A stretch of 64,000 bases of DNA from Streptomyces gobiensis (GTDB taxonomy: Bacteria > Actinomycetota > Actinomycetes > Streptomycetales > Streptomycetaceae), in assembly GCF_021216675.1 (NCBI RefSeq), contig NZ_CP086120.1:5206501-5270500 (forward strand), read 5' to 3'. Positions 49,535 through 58,981 of this stretch are shown here, piece by piece (position 1 is the first letter of the stretch; each line of letters begins with the position of its first letter). The position numbers and the translations under genes were made by a program. Under the pieces are notes generated by a model. The model was not told the origin of the DNA, did no database searches, and was given only the letters and a program-made list of their open reading frames with translations.

Positions 49535-50884
49535 ATGCGTATCGGGGTCCGACTGGGCTCCTCCGGGGCATACGGCGCGCTGGTCGACAACGATTCTGCC
49601 CGCACCGCGGCTTCGGTGCCGCTCACCGCTGACTGGACCGAGCCACTGACGACCCTGCTCCGCGATCTGGCCGCCACCGCGCCATCCCCGGTCACCTCGG
49701 TGACATGGGATATCTCCGCGATGCTGGAGGAGACACTCGCCCCGGCGGCGGGGGCGGCGCTGCGCGCACAACCGGTGGCCGCGATACGGGTGGTGCCCAG
49801 GGCGCCGAGCGCCCCGGACGGCGGCGGCCATCCCTCGGCGCTGGTCCGGTCGCTGATCGGCTGGCGCGGCACGGTCCCGGGAGGGCATGACCTGTTCGGC
49901 ACCGAGTTATGCGAGCTCGACCTCGACGCCGCCAGACGGTGCGCCGAGGCCGCCGAGGCCGCCGGGCTGACCACCCTGGCCATCACCGCCACCGGCGCCG
50001 CGGCCTGCCCGGATCACGAGGTAGCCGTCGCCGCCGAACTGCTGGAGCGTTTCCCCCACGTACGGCTGTGCTTGTCCCATGAGACCGGTGGGCTCGGACT
50101 GCTGGAGCGGGAGGCGACAACAGCCGTCAACGCGGCACTGCTCGATGTGGCCGAAGGCATCATCGCCGGATGCGAGCATGCCACCGGGACGCTCGCCGGC
50201 AAGCCGTCCTGCTGGTTCGCCACCGGCGACGGCGGCCGGGTATCGGGTAAGCGGCTGTGCTGGCTGCCCATCGTCGGTCTGTCCGCCACCCCGGCGGCCG
50301 CCCTGATCGGAGCGGCCAGGCTCTCCGAGACCACCGATGCGCTCGTCGTGCTGACCAGCGCCTCAACGATCACGATGGGGCAGGTGCGAGACGGTCTGCC
50401 CCATGTGGAGGCCGATCTGTCCGGGAACAGCGGGGTACGGATGGCACCGCCGCAGCCCGTGCTCACCGTTTCTCCCACACCGGCCGTATCCGCTGCCCCA
50501 CTGCTCGCCGCACACAGCCGCCATACGGCCGATGTGGTCGCCGTACTGGATGAGGACGGGTCCGAAACGGCCGACCAGTTCCGCCACGCCACCGACTCCG
50601 ACCCGCTGCTGGTACGGCCGAACGCCGACATCGCCGCGGTCGGCGCCGCCTGCACCGAGCCCAGCGCCTGGCTGGATCTGCTGGTCCCCCTCGACACCCA
50701 GGGGAGCCTGGAACGGATACAGACGGAGGCCGAACAGCGGGCACTCGCCCTCGTCGCGGCCCATGGCGCCGGTCCCGGCAGTGAGTACATCGTCAGATCA
50801 GCCGCGACCGCCGTGGGATATCTGCGGATCTACCGGCTGCAGGTCCGAGCGGGCAGCCGCACCGAGCCGGGACCCGCACGGTGA
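49535..50884 (+). CDS. degenerate hydantoinase A-like protein
   Basis: Protein of 449 residues resembling the N-terminal and middle part of the hydantoinase/oxoprolinase family (sections such as VTSVTWDISAMLEETLAPAAG and EGIIAGCEHATGTLAGKPSCWFATGDGGRVSG). The phosphate-binding start, normally IDVGGTNTDAVLLD, reads IGVRLGSSGAYGALVDN, so the nucleotide-binding Asp and GGT are gone. An AAGGAGG precedes ATG 49535. The GTGA overlap with the DUF917 gene suggests they act together, perhaps as a structural or regulatory partner. Catalysis on its own is unlikely. Confidence 0.6.
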   Translation: MRIGVRLGSSGAYGALVDNDSARTAASVPLTADWTEPLTTLLRDLAATAPSPVTSVTWDISAMLEETLAPAAGAALRAQPVAAIRVVPRAPSAPDGGGHPSALVRSLIGWRGTVPGGHDLFGTELCELDLDAARRCAEAAEAAGLTTLAITATGAAACPDHEVAVAAELLERFPHVRLCLSHETGGLGLLEREATTAVNAALLDVAEGIIAGCEHATGTLAGKPSCWFATGDGGRVSGKRLCWLPIVGLSATPAAALIGAARLSETTDALVVLTSASTITMGQVRDGLPHVEADLSGNSGVRMAPPQPVLTVSPTPAVSAAPLLAAHSRHTADVVAVLDEDGSETADQFRHATDSDPLLVRPNADIAAVGAACTEPSAWLDLLVPLDTQGSLERIQTEAEQRALALVAAHGAGPGSEYIVRSAATAVGYLRIYRLQVRAGSRTEPGPAR

Positions 50885-52008
50885 CCGGCGAAGCCTCCCG
50901 CCCAGCCGTCAAGCCGACGCACCTCATCTCGGCCAGTGACCTGCCCGCGATCGTGGCGGGCAATCAGCTGCTGTGCTCGGGGCGCGGCGCGGCCGGCGGA
51001 CTGGACGGGGTCACGGTATGCGTCGCCGACTTGCTGGAACGGTGCGGGCCCGTGCCTCTGGTGCACCTGGACGACCTGCCCGCTGACGCCATGTGCGCCG
51101 CGGTGGGGGGAGTCGGCGGGTATGCGTCGGTCCTCGAACTGCCCCCGGGTGGCGATGAGTTCGCGTTGGCCGTACGGGCCCTGGAGGACCGGACCGGCAA
51201 CCGTCTGGATGCCGTGGTAGCGCTGAACTCAGCGGGGCCGAACGCGCTGCTCCCCATCGCCGCGGCGGCCGCGCTCGGGCTGCCCCTCGTCGACTGCGAC
51301 GGCATGGGCCGCATCTTCCCGCTGATCCATCAGACCACGTACGCGCTGGCCGGCCTGTCCACCACACCACTGGCCGGGGTCAGCCAGACCGGTGACACGG
51401 TCGTCCTGGAAACCCGCTCGGCGCGTGCCGATCTGCTGCTGCGCGGCATTGTGGACGCGTCCGGCGGCTTTATGACCTGCGCGATGTACCCGGCGACCGC
51501 CGGTCAGCTGAGCGAAGCAGCCATCAAAGGATCCACCAGCCGCATCATGCGGGTGGGTGAGCTGCTGACCACGGAGACCCGGCACGCCGCGCTGCTCGCC
51601 GGGCTGTCCCGCACCGTGGGGGCGCGGGTGCTGGCCAGCGGCCAGGTGATCGCCCTTGACCTGCCCAGCCCTTCGGTCGGTGCGCGTCAGTATCCTTCCG
51701 TCCCGACCAGCATTGTGGTGGCCGAGCCCGCCGGGGGCGGCCCTGTCGTCCGGCTGGAGGCACAGAACGAGATCCTGCTGGCATTGATCGACGGCGCTGT
51801 CGCCGCCGCCGTGCCGGACGTTCTCTGCCTGCTCGACCGGCAGAAGCTGCACCCGGTCGGCCTGGAGGGGATAGCGGTCGGCGACCATGTCGATGTCCTT
51901 GTGGTCCCGGCAGCGCCGATGTGGCACAGCGCCGCCGGGCTCGAACTGGCCGGTCCACGGGCGTTCGGCTTCCCCGTGCGCCACCCGAACGAGGAAGGCA
52001 ACAGATGA
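50881..52008 (+). CDS. DUF917 (S-methyl-thiohydantoin desulfurase-type) protein
   Basis: Protein of 375 residues belonging to the DUF917 family, now called S-Me-THD in Pfam as I recall. Sections include GNQLLCSGRGAAGGLDGVTV, ALGLPLVDCDGMGRIFP (the D-C-D-G-M-G-R core), HQTTYALAGLS and VRLEAQNEILLALIDG. Family members are found fused to or next to HyuA in hydantoin/thiohydantoin breakdown. It overlaps the HyuA-like stop by 4 bp and the pucR start by 4 bp. Confidence 0.8.
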   Translation: MTGEASRPAVKPTHLISASDLPAIVAGNQLLCSGRGAAGGLDGVTVCVADLLERCGPVPLVHLDDLPADAMCAAVGGVGGYASVLELPPGGDEFALAVRALEDRTGNRLDAVVALNSAGPNALLPIAAAAALGLPLVDCDGMGRIFPLIHQTTYALAGLSTTPLAGVSQTGDTVVLETRSARADLLLRGIVDASGGFMTCAMYPATAGQLSEAAIKGSTSRIMRVGELLTTETRHAALLAGLSRTVGARVLASGQVIALDLPSPSVGARQYPSVPTSIVVAEPAGGGPVVRLEAQNEILLALIDGAVAAAVPDVLCLLDRQKLHPVGLEGIAVGDHVDVLVVPAAPMWHSAAGLELAGPRAFGFPVRHPNEEGNR

Positions 52009-53549
52009 ACCGTGCCCACCAGTCAGGGCCGTTGACCGTGGCCGAGCTGGTGCGTTTCGGTCCGCTGAGCGGAGCGCGATCCTATGCCGCCAGCCACCTC
52101 GGCCGGCAGGTGACCGGGGTGAGCCTGGTCTCCGATCTGGACCAGGCACGGCAGTGCAAACCCGAGACCGTCCTGGTAGTGCATCCGGCCGCGGCGCACG
52201 GGGTGTGGGCGTTGGAGGCGGCGCTGCGATTCGCCTGGGAACGTAACGCCTCCTGTGTGGTGGCGCCGGCCGGGACGGCGGTCACCGGCTCCACCACACA
52301 ACTCGCCGAGCGGCTGCGGATGCCGCTGCTGGTCGTGGCGGACCCCGCCCAGCAGGCACTGGAGCTGGCGGTGGCGATCGCCGATACGGAGGCTGCCCGC
52401 TCCAGGCTGATCGCCCGCTGCGCCATTCTCTTCGGCGAGCGATTCAGCCTCCGGGACATCGTCGGCGTGATCAACAACGAGGTACCGGGAGTCCTGGCCG
52501 CCTTGATGACGAAGGACGGGTACGTTCTCGCCGGGCGGTCGGCGGTCGGCCGCGCTGATGCGGACGCACACCGGCTCCAGGTTTCCGTGCCCGGGCCCGA
52601 TGGCCGCCCCTGGGCCACCCTGGTGGCTCAGCTCACCGCTCCCTCGCCCTCCTGGGCGGAAACGGTGCAGACCATCCTGCGGCTGGCGCGGGCCCCACTG
52701 GCCGCGTCCAGCGCGGGGCTGCGGCTGTCCCTCTCGCACCAGGCGAGCAGGGACCGGCTGCTGCTGGAGACGCTGCTGTGGGGCAAGCGGTCCGAGCGTA
52801 CGGAGAACAACGCCGGACCGCATCCGCCGGTGAGCGCGGCTCCCGGGCCCGAGCAGATCGCACGTGAGGCGGGCTGGCCCATCGACGGATGCCATGTCGC
52901 GGTGTGTCTGCGCCCTGCGGAGCAGGAGACCTGCGACCTCGAAGCGGCCGGCCCCGGCGTGATCGCCGGTTGGCGCGAGAGCCTTTCCGCCGCGCCGCTC
53001 GTCCCCGTGAAGCACGGCTGGGTGACCTGGTTCACCGCTGCCCCGGCGGACCCCGCGGAGGTCGCCCACCAGGTCCGCCGGCGGCTGACGTCCACCCGGA
53101 TCCCCATCCCGCTGACCGCGGGTATTGGCCAGCCGGGGGAGGGCATGGCGGGACTTCGGCAGTCAGTGACCGAGGCGGAGCTGGCCGCGGCGGTGGCCAG
53201 CCGGCAGGGTGGCGGGGCGATCGAGCGGTACGCCGAGCTGGGACCGCGGGCGGTCCTCGCCTCGCTGCCGGTCGCCGAGATCGCGGAGGCGTCACGCGTC
53301 CTGCTCGCCGGTCTTCTCGCGGATCCCAAGGCCGACGTTCTCCTCACCACGCTGACCGCCCTGCTGGACTGCGCCGGTTCCACCGGTCAGGCCGCTGCCC
53401 GGCTCGGTGTCCACCGCAACACCATGCTCGGCAGGATCGAACGCATCCGGGCCTGCGGTGTCGACCTGAACGCGCCCGAGCAGCGGCTCGCCCTCCATGT
53501 GGCCTGCCATGCCCTGCTCAGCACCCGGCGGCGTCAACAGCAGGGCTGA
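52005..53549 (+). CDS. PucR-type transcriptional regulator
   Basis: Regulator of 514 residues: an N-terminal PucR ligand-binding domain (~1-130, LTVAELVRFGPLSGARSYAASHLGRQVTGVSLV), a middle GGDEF-like region, and a C-terminal PucR helix-turn-helix (TGQAAARLGVHRNTMLGRIERI, ~475-496). PucR proteins control purine, hydantoin and related nitrogen compound use in response to a small ligand. ATG 52005 is at the ATGA overlap with the DUF917 gene. It faces hyuB across 21 bp and probably regulates both arms of the locus. Confidence 0.88.
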   Translation: MNRAHQSGPLTVAELVRFGPLSGARSYAASHLGRQVTGVSLVSDLDQARQCKPETVLVVHPAAAHGVWALEAALRFAWERNASCVVAPAGTAVTGSTTQLAERLRMPLLVVADPAQQALELAVAIADTEAARSRLIARCAILFGERFSLRDIVGVINNEVPGVLAALMTKDGYVLAGRSAVGRADADAHRLQVSVPGPDGRPWATLVAQLTAPSPSWAETVQTILRLARAPLAASSAGLRLSLSHQASRDRLLLETLLWGKRSERTENNAGPHPPVSAAPGPEQIAREAGWPIDGCHVAVCLRPAEQETCDLEAAGPGVIAGWRESLSAAPLVPVKHGWVTWFTAAPADPAEVAHQVRRRLTSTRIPIPLTAGIGQPGEGMAGLRQSVTEAELAAAVASRQGGGAIERYAELGPRAVLASLPVAEIAEASRVLLAGLLADPKADVLLTTLTALLDCAGSTGQAAARLGVHRNTMLGRIERIRACGVDLNAPEQRLALHVACHALLSTRRRQQQG

Positions 53550-53570
53550 GCAGCCGAACCGACAGCCGGA

Positions 53571-55259
53571 TCAGGAGAGGGGGGTCACCTCGATACCGTG
53601 CACGGTCTCCGCCCGTCGGGCGGAGATATGGCCATCGTGCACATCGGTCCGTACGGACGCGGGGTCGCGCCGTTCTGGTTCGCCGTATCCGCCGCCTCCG
53701 CCGGACATACAGCGCACCACATCGCCGGCCCGCAGCGGCAGACCGTTGCACTTGAGCATGCGCCGTTCGTCGGGGCGGCCCGGATTGATCACCACCTCGG
53801 GAGGTGTCGCGTCATGGCCGCCGGACAGACCCCACGCCGGGGTCACCGAGCGCTCAAACCAGAGCGAGACCGTGCAGTCGTGCAGGGCCTCATACTCACG
53901 GATGACACCATTGCCGCCGCGCCACTGCCCCGCACCGCCCGAGTCCGGGCGGATTCCGTAGTGGGTGACACGGAACGGGAAACGGGCCTCGACCACCTCG
54001 ATCGGGATGTCCTTCAGCGAGCCGTTCACATTGTTGATCAGCGCGTCCTGGCCGTCCGATCCCCGCCAGGCACCCCAGCCGCCCAGGGTGGCCTCCAGGC
54101 TGACGTACTCACGGCCCGTGCGTGGATCGGTCCCGGCGAACATCACCACCATGGAATCGCCATGACTCGCCGCCGCCACCTTGTCCGGCAGGGCCGGAGC
54201 CAGCGCCTTGGCCACCAAGTCGATCAGCAGCCCCAGATGGGAGAAGTACCACTGACAGGCCGCCGGTGGCTGCGCCCCGAACACCGAGCCCTCACGCACC
54301 CGGACCGTCAACGGCCGGAAGGAGCCGCCATTGCCGGGGATGTCCGGGCTCACCAGCAGCTTGTAGCCGACCCGGCAGGCGGAGATCGCCTGTGCGACAC
54401 CGCAGTTGACCGGCCCGGCCGTCTGGTCGGCTGACTCGGTGATGTCGAACTCGATGTCATCACCGGATACCGTGATCCGCAGCCTGACCGGGATGGGCGT
54501 GCCCAGATCGATGCCATCGTTGTCCAGAAAGCCTTCCGCGCTGTACACCCCGTCCGGTATGGCCCCGATGACCTCCCGTTCCAGCCGCTCCGTCTGCCGG
54601 AAGATCTCATCACGAGCCGCACGTACGGTGTCCAGACCGAACCGGCGGACGATCTCCTCCAGCCTGACCTGCCCCATCTTGATCGTGGCGATCATGGCAT
54701 TCATATCGCCGGTGGTGGGGTAGGGGAAGCGGACGTTGGTGGCGATCGTGTCTATCACGCCAGCGACATCCTGGCCCCCCTCGACGAGCTTCTGCGGGCC
54801 CATGCGCAGGCCCTCCTGGAAGATGTTCACGGAGTCCATCGACCCGCCGGGGTCCTTGGAGCCGACATCGATCCAATGCGCCCGGGTGGCGGTGAAGCCC
54901 GCCAGCTCACCGTCGGCGAAGACCGGACCGAAGATCGTCACATCGTTGAGGTGGGTGCCGCCCAGATAGCTGTCGTTGAGAATCCACACATCGCCCGGCT
55001 GCCAGATCTCGCGCCCATAGCGTTCCTCGGTGGCCTTGGTGCAGCTCTCCAGATTGCCCAGAAAGATCGGCAACCCCGCGGACTGGCCCAGGACTTGGTG
55101 CTCGTCATCGAGCAGGGCCACCACACAGTCACCGCACTCATAGATGATGGGCGTATACGCCGACCGCATCAGCGTGGCGTTCATATCGTCGGCCGCCGAG
55201 GCGACCGCGTTCCGGATGATTTCCACGGTGACGGGGTCAACCGTCTGCGGGATCGTCAC
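53571..55259 (-). CDS. hyuB: hydantoinase/oxoprolinase subunit B
   Basis: HyuB of 562 residues. Landmarks are DPVTVEIIRNAVASAADDMNATLMRSAYTPIIYECGDCVVALLD, PGDVWILNDSYLGGTHLNDVTIFGPVF, NCGVAQAISACRVGYKLLVSPDIPGNGGSFRPL and GGGGGYG near the end. It pairs with HyuA in ATP-dependent opening of hydantoin, oxoproline or N-methylhydantoin rings. The start overlaps the hyuA stop by 4 bp, so the two are coupled. Substrate cannot be read from sequence. Confidence 0.9.
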   Translation of the reverse strand: MTIPQTVDPVTVEIIRNAVASAADDMNATLMRSAYTPIIYECGDCVVALLDDEHQVLGQSAGLPIFLGNLESCTKATEERYGREIWQPGDVWILNDSYLGGTHLNDVTIFGPVFADGELAGFTATRAHWIDVGSKDPGGSMDSVNIFQEGLRMGPQKLVEGGQDVAGVIDTIATNVRFPYPTTGDMNAMIATIKMGQVRLEEIVRRFGLDTVRAARDEIFRQTERLEREVIGAIPDGVYSAEGFLDNDGIDLGTPIPVRLRITVSGDDIEFDITESADQTAGPVNCGVAQAISACRVGYKLLVSPDIPGNGGSFRPLTVRVREGSVFGAQPPAACQWYFSHLGLLIDLVAKALAPALPDKVAAASHGDSMVVMFAGTDPRTGREYVSLEATLGGWGAWRGSDGQDALINNVNGSLKDIPIEVVEARFPFRVTHYGIRPDSGGAGQWRGGNGVIREYEALHDCTVSLWFERSVTPAWGLSGGHDATPPEVVINPGRPDERRMLKCNGLPLRAGDVVRCMSGGGGGYGEPERRDPASVRTDVHDGHISARRAETVHGIEVTPLS

Positions 55260-57298
55260 TGCCCCTCCTCGCGCACGACAAGAGAACCGAAGGAATCCAT
55301 GGAGACGCCGTAGCCCGGCGGCACCACGGTGGTGGCCGTGGGCTCAAGGACAACCGTGGGACCGGCGAATTCATGGCCCTGGCAGAGATCGTCCCGGGAC
55401 ACGAAGCGGGTGTCGTGCCGCTCGCCGCCAAAGACCACGGGCCGCAGCTGGTACGGGAACACCGAATCCGGCGCGGCCGGTACCGTCTCCGCCGGGGCGC
55501 GGCCGAGATCACCGAACGCGGTGGTGCGCAGCGTGACGAACTCAATGGGAGCGCCGAGATTGGCGTGCCCGTAGCGGCTTTCGTGCAGCTGGGCGAAGCG
55601 CTTGGCGATGATCTCCACAAAGTCCGGCGACCGTGGCTCCGCCGCGTCGGTTACCGGGACGGTCAGGGTGTACTCCTGGGCCGCGTACCGGATATCGGCG
55701 TAGGCCTCGGTACGGCGGCTGGCCGGTGGCACACCCTCGCTGTCCAGTGAGCGCAGCCCCTGCTCGGCTGAGGCCCTGAGCCGCCGGGCCATGTCCTCGC
55801 CATCGAGATCGGCGTCCAGCCGGAAGTAAGGCTCGGCGAAATCCTTGCGGATTTCGGTCTCCAGCATGCCCCACGCGGAGAACGCCCCGGGAAAGCGCGG
55901 CACGACGACCTCGGAGATGCCCAGCTCACGGGCGAGGAAAACGCTGTGCATCGGACCCGCGCCGCCGAAGGCCACCAGCGTGAACTCCCGTGGCTCAATG
56001 CCCCGGGAGACCGTGATGGTGCGGATGGCCTGCGCCATCTTGGCGTTGGCGACATCGCAGATGCCCTCGGCCATGGCCAGGGTGTCCAGACCCAGCTCAC
56101 GCCCGATTCCGGCGATGGCGTGCTCTGCCTGGCCGGTGTGCAGGGCCAGCTGGCCGCTGGCGAAGCCCTTGTGGTCAATCCGTCCGAGGACCAGATTGGC
56201 GTCGGTCACGGTGGGGCGGCTGCCGCCCCGGCCGTAGCAGGCAGGACCGGGGCTGGCGCCGGCCGACTGTGGCCCCACCCGGAGGCCGCCGGCCTCCGCC
56301 CAGGCGATGGAGCCGCCGCCGGCACCGATGGTATGGATGTTGACCACGCTCATCAGCAGAGGCAGGCCCTCCAGCCGTGCCTCCGAGGAGACATCGGGCT
56401 GACCGTCCACGACCAGTGAGACATCGAAGGAAGTGCCGCCCATGTCCATACAGATGAGGTTGGGCCGGTTGAGCAGCTCGGCGAGCGCGACGCCCCCCAT
56501 GGTGCCGCCGACCGGGCCCGACAGCAGTGTCTGTAACGGGCGGCGGCGTGCTGACTCCGCGGTGATGATCCCGCCGGAGGACTGCATGACATGCAGCGGG
56601 ACAGCGACGTCCCGGGCGGCGAGGGTGCCGGTGAGCCCGGAGAGATAGCGGCGGATCACCGGTCCGATATACGCCTCGACCACGGCGGAGGAGGTACGTT
56701 CGTACTCTCGCCACTCATTGGCCGCCTCATGCGAGAGCGAGATCGTGACCTCGGGTCCGAGCTCTTCCAGCAGGATTTCCCGCGTCCGTACCTCATGCGC
56801 CGGATTCGCGTGGCTGAAGAGATAGGCGACGGCGATCGCGGCGAAGTCCTCCTCCTGGAACCGGCGCGCCGCCGCACGGACCGCCGCTTCATCCAGCGGC
56901 TCCGTCTCCACACCCGCGGAGTCGAGCCGGCCGCGCACCCGGACGATATCGCGCAGCGGCAGCAGGGGCTCGGGCTTGCGGTAGTGCAGATCATAAAGGC
57001 GGGTACGTGGACCGCGGGCGATGTGATACGTATCGGCGGCCCCGTCGGTGGCCAGCAACAGCACCCGGACACCGCGCCGTTGCAGAAACGCGTTCAGCCC
57101 CTGAGTGGTGCCGTGCACCAGGAATCCGATGTCACGAGGTGAGTCGACCACCGCCCCAAGCGCCGAGATCACCCCTTCGGTGAGATCATCAGGCGTGGTC
57201 GACGCCTTGTCCGCGCTATAGCGACCGGTCTGCTCGTCGTAGGCCACGACATCGGTGAAGGTGCCCCCGATGTCCATGGAAACGCGCAACCGACTCAT
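55256..57298 (-). CDS. hyuA: hydantoinase/oxoprolinase subunit A
   Basis: HyuA of 680 residues. The ATP-binding start VSMDIGGTFTDVVAYD is intact, followed by GTTQGLNAFLQRRGVRVLLLATDGAADTY, VLHVMQSSGGIITAESA, GGTMGG and CMDMGGTSFDVSLVVDGQPD. It is the ATPase subunit of the pair with HyuB. The ATG at 57298 is preferred to the TTG one codon upstream. A 7-bp inverted repeat stands 73-96 bp upstream and could be its operator. Confidence 0.92.
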   Translation of the reverse strand: MSRLRVSMDIGGTFTDVVAYDEQTGRYSADKASTTPDDLTEGVISALGAVVDSPRDIGFLVHGTTQGLNAFLQRRGVRVLLLATDGAADTYHIARGPRTRLYDLHYRKPEPLLPLRDIVRVRGRLDSAGVETEPLDEAAVRAAARRFQEEDFAAIAVAYLFSHANPAHEVRTREILLEELGPEVTISLSHEAANEWREYERTSSAVVEAYIGPVIRRYLSGLTGTLAARDVAVPLHVMQSSGGIITAESARRRPLQTLLSGPVGGTMGGVALAELLNRPNLICMDMGGTSFDVSLVVDGQPDVSSEARLEGLPLLMSVVNIHTIGAGGGSIAWAEAGGLRVGPQSAGASPGPACYGRGGSRPTVTDANLVLGRIDHKGFASGQLALHTGQAEHAIAGIGRELGLDTLAMAEGICDVANAKMAQAIRTITVSRGIEPREFTLVAFGGAGPMHSVFLARELGISEVVVPRFPGAFSAWGMLETEIRKDFAEPYFRLDADLDGEDMARRLRASAEQGLRSLDSEGVPPASRRTEAYADIRYAAQEYTLTVPVTDAAEPRSPDFVEIIAKRFAQLHESRYGHANLGAPIEFVTLRTTAFGDLGRAPAETVPAAPDSVFPYQLRPVVFGGERHDTRFVSRDDLCQGHEFAGPTVVLEPTATTVVPPGYGVSMDSFGSLVVREEGQ

Positions 57299-57370
57299 CA
57301 ACGCCCCCCTGCTGTGCGGTAGATGACGGCGTACTGGAATCAGGGCTCAGGCTAAGCGAGACCACGAACA

Positions 57371-57394
57371 CATGTGCTGTGCACGGTGCACATG
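57371..57394. promoter_or_regulatory. inverted repeat upstream of hyuA
   Basis: CATGTGC (57371-57377) and GCACATG (57388-57394) form a 7-bp perfect inverted repeat with 10 bases between, which itself contains a GTGCAC palindrome. It lies in the 141-bp gap between the Mut7-C gene end and hyuA, 73-96 bp before the hyuA start, and is the best candidate site for the PucR regulator. Confidence 0.5.
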
Positions 57395-57439
57395 CTTGCC
57401 CTGTGCTGGAAGGCGAAACGCCCAGGCGTGCTCGTGCCC

Positions 57440-58183
57440 TCACCGCCGAGCGGAGGTGGCCTGTGCTACGGCATGCGTGGCCCCGGCCACCAGTGCCTCC
57501 AGCCGACCGCCGTGTGCGCCACGCCAGTAGACGCGGCCACAGGCCGGACAACGGGTGAAGGCGTTGTAGGTGCGACGGGTGCCCGCCTCGAGCAGATGCT
57601 CGACCTCGGCCTTGTCGGCGGGGGAGAGCACCCCGTTGCACGCCATACATCGGGTCCATGGCGTCAGCGTTGGCGCGAAGCGGTCAAGAACGTCGGTGAG
57701 CTGGTCGTCCGGACGCGCGCCGCGGACATACGCGCCGAACCACAGCAGCCTGCGCATCAGCAGGCTGCGGTCCTGGGTCAGCAGCACTCGCCGTTCGGTG
57801 TTCGCCCACTCGATCAGGCCGTCATCGTCCAGGTCATTGCGGTAGCCGGTGTCCAGACCGACCAGCCGCAGCCGCCGGGCCAGCGCACCGAGGTGGACAT
57901 CGAGGACAAAGCGCGGAGGCTGGTACGGCAGCTCCTGCGGTCGCCGCACCTCATCGACCTGTACCACCTCGCCTCCGTGCGGCCGGTATGACGCGGTCAC
58001 CGGTCGGCCGTCGGCGAGGAGACGCCCTACCTCCGGCAGCGGTACCCCGAAGGACTCGACCATATGGCCCAGCGAGGAGGTCCCGTCGTGGGTCACCCGG
58101 AGTTCACCGGCCGTGCGATGACGAGCGGCCAGAAAGAGCCGTAGCCCGGCGGCGAAGCGCAGGCTCAGCTCCGGACTAGTCAC
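57440..58183 (-). CDS. Mut7-C RNase domain protein with ubiquitin-like N-terminus
   Basis: Protein of 247 residues. A ubiquitin/ThiS-like N-terminal domain (~1-80, LSLRFAAGLRLFLAARHRTAGELRV) is followed by the Mut7-C PIN-type RNase domain (~90-240): FVLDVHLGALARRLRLVGLDTGY, LLTQDRSLLMRR and zinc-ribbon Cys pairs CMACNG and CPACGRVYW. Members of this domain pair are predicted RNases. GTG 58183 overlaps the acylphosphatase stop by 8 bases, so they form an operon. Confidence 0.87.
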   Translation of the reverse strand: MTSPELSLRFAAGLRLFLAARHRTAGELRVTHDGTSSLGHMVESFGVPLPEVGRLLADGRPVTASYRPHGGEVVQVDEVRRPQELPYQPPRFVLDVHLGALARRLRLVGLDTGYRNDLDDDGLIEWANTERRVLLTQDRSLLMRRLLWFGAYVRGARPDDQLTDVLDRFAPTLTPWTRCMACNGVLSPADKAEVEHLLEAGTRRTYNAFTRCPACGRVYWRGAHGGRLEALVAGATHAVAQATSARR

Positions 58184-58460
58184 TCCAGGGAGTGGGGCGG
58201 ATCTCAAAGCCGGCCAGCCCTTCGGGCTCCTCCGAGTACACCTCCACCTTGTCGACCATGGCCGTCGGCGGGCCGCCATGCGCCCAGGCGACCAGTTCCT
58301 CGACTCGTTCCGCGGTGCCCTCGAAGACGGCCTCAACCGAACCGTCCGGAAGATTGCGCACCCAGCCGGTGACCCGGCGCTCGGTGGCAATACGTCGGCA
58401 GGTGTCCCGGAAGAACACACCCTGCACATCTCCGGAAACGACGACGCGTCTGCGCGTCAT
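58176..58460 (-). CDS. acyP: acylphosphatase
   Basis: Small enzyme of 94 residues hydrolysing acyl phosphates. VVVSGDVQGVFFRDTCRRIATERRVTGWVRNLPDGSVEAVFEG contains the active-site loop (VQGVxFR, Arg) and the Asn in GWVRN, so it should be active. The ATG at 58460 is preceded by a purine-rich GGAGGTGAGGGAGGA. It is co-transcribed with the Mut7-C gene. Confidence 0.92.
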   Translation of the reverse strand: MTRRRVVVSGDVQGVFFRDTCRRIATERRVTGWVRNLPDGSVEAVFEGTAERVEELVAWAHGGPPTAMVDKVEVYSEEPEGLAGFEIRPTPWSD

Positions 58461-58981
58461 TCCTCCCTCACCTCCGGTCCGGCTCACCGTTCGCCCGCTG
58501 GCGGCGGACTCCATCGAAGCACGCACACCAGAGTGAACGAATCAGCCGAGCGGGTGTGTTTCGGACTAACTGGTCCGCTGGCCGCAACCAGAGGTCGCCG
58601 TGGCGCCAGTCGCGCCCGTATGGCCCAAGCACCTCGCCATTCTCGTCGGCTTACCGCGCGGGTACGGGCACTCCCCCGGAAGAGCCCGTACCCGGCACGG
58701 TGACCACCCCCTGGGGAGCCCCCTGCGGATCAGACTCACAGAGTTGAGTAAAAGATGCGTTGAACCCGCGTTGACCAGGCAGCCGCCGTGGTGATCGACT
58801 TCCACCGGCAAGAGTTGGCATCCGGGATGCGGACGGTTGTCCGGTGAACCTCGACAGCCGGCACACCACGACGGTAATGTGTGCCGTGACCATCTTTGCG
58901 GAAATTCCTGCTGAAAAAACACTCAACTCGTCATTGACGCTCGCCATTGACCCAGGCGAGACGCGGCCGCCAGGGGGAGAT
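58461..58981. promoter_or_regulatory. 521-bp intergenic region before the prephenate-type operon
   Basis: No convincing gene. It holds the divergent promoters of acyP (left) and the operon to the right. CATTGAC occurs twice (58932-58938 and 58945-58951), 13 bases apart, 30-50 bp before ATG 58982, and could be an activator site or a coincidence. GGGGGAG just before 58982 is the ribosome-binding site. The sequence is less GC-rich than the neighbouring coding DNA around 58850-58950. Confidence 0.4.

Noticed and set aside
58844..58981. Longer start for the prephenate-type gene
   Set aside because: No ribosome-binding site precedes ATG 58844 and the extra 46 residues show no family similarity; ATG 58982 has GGGGGAG.
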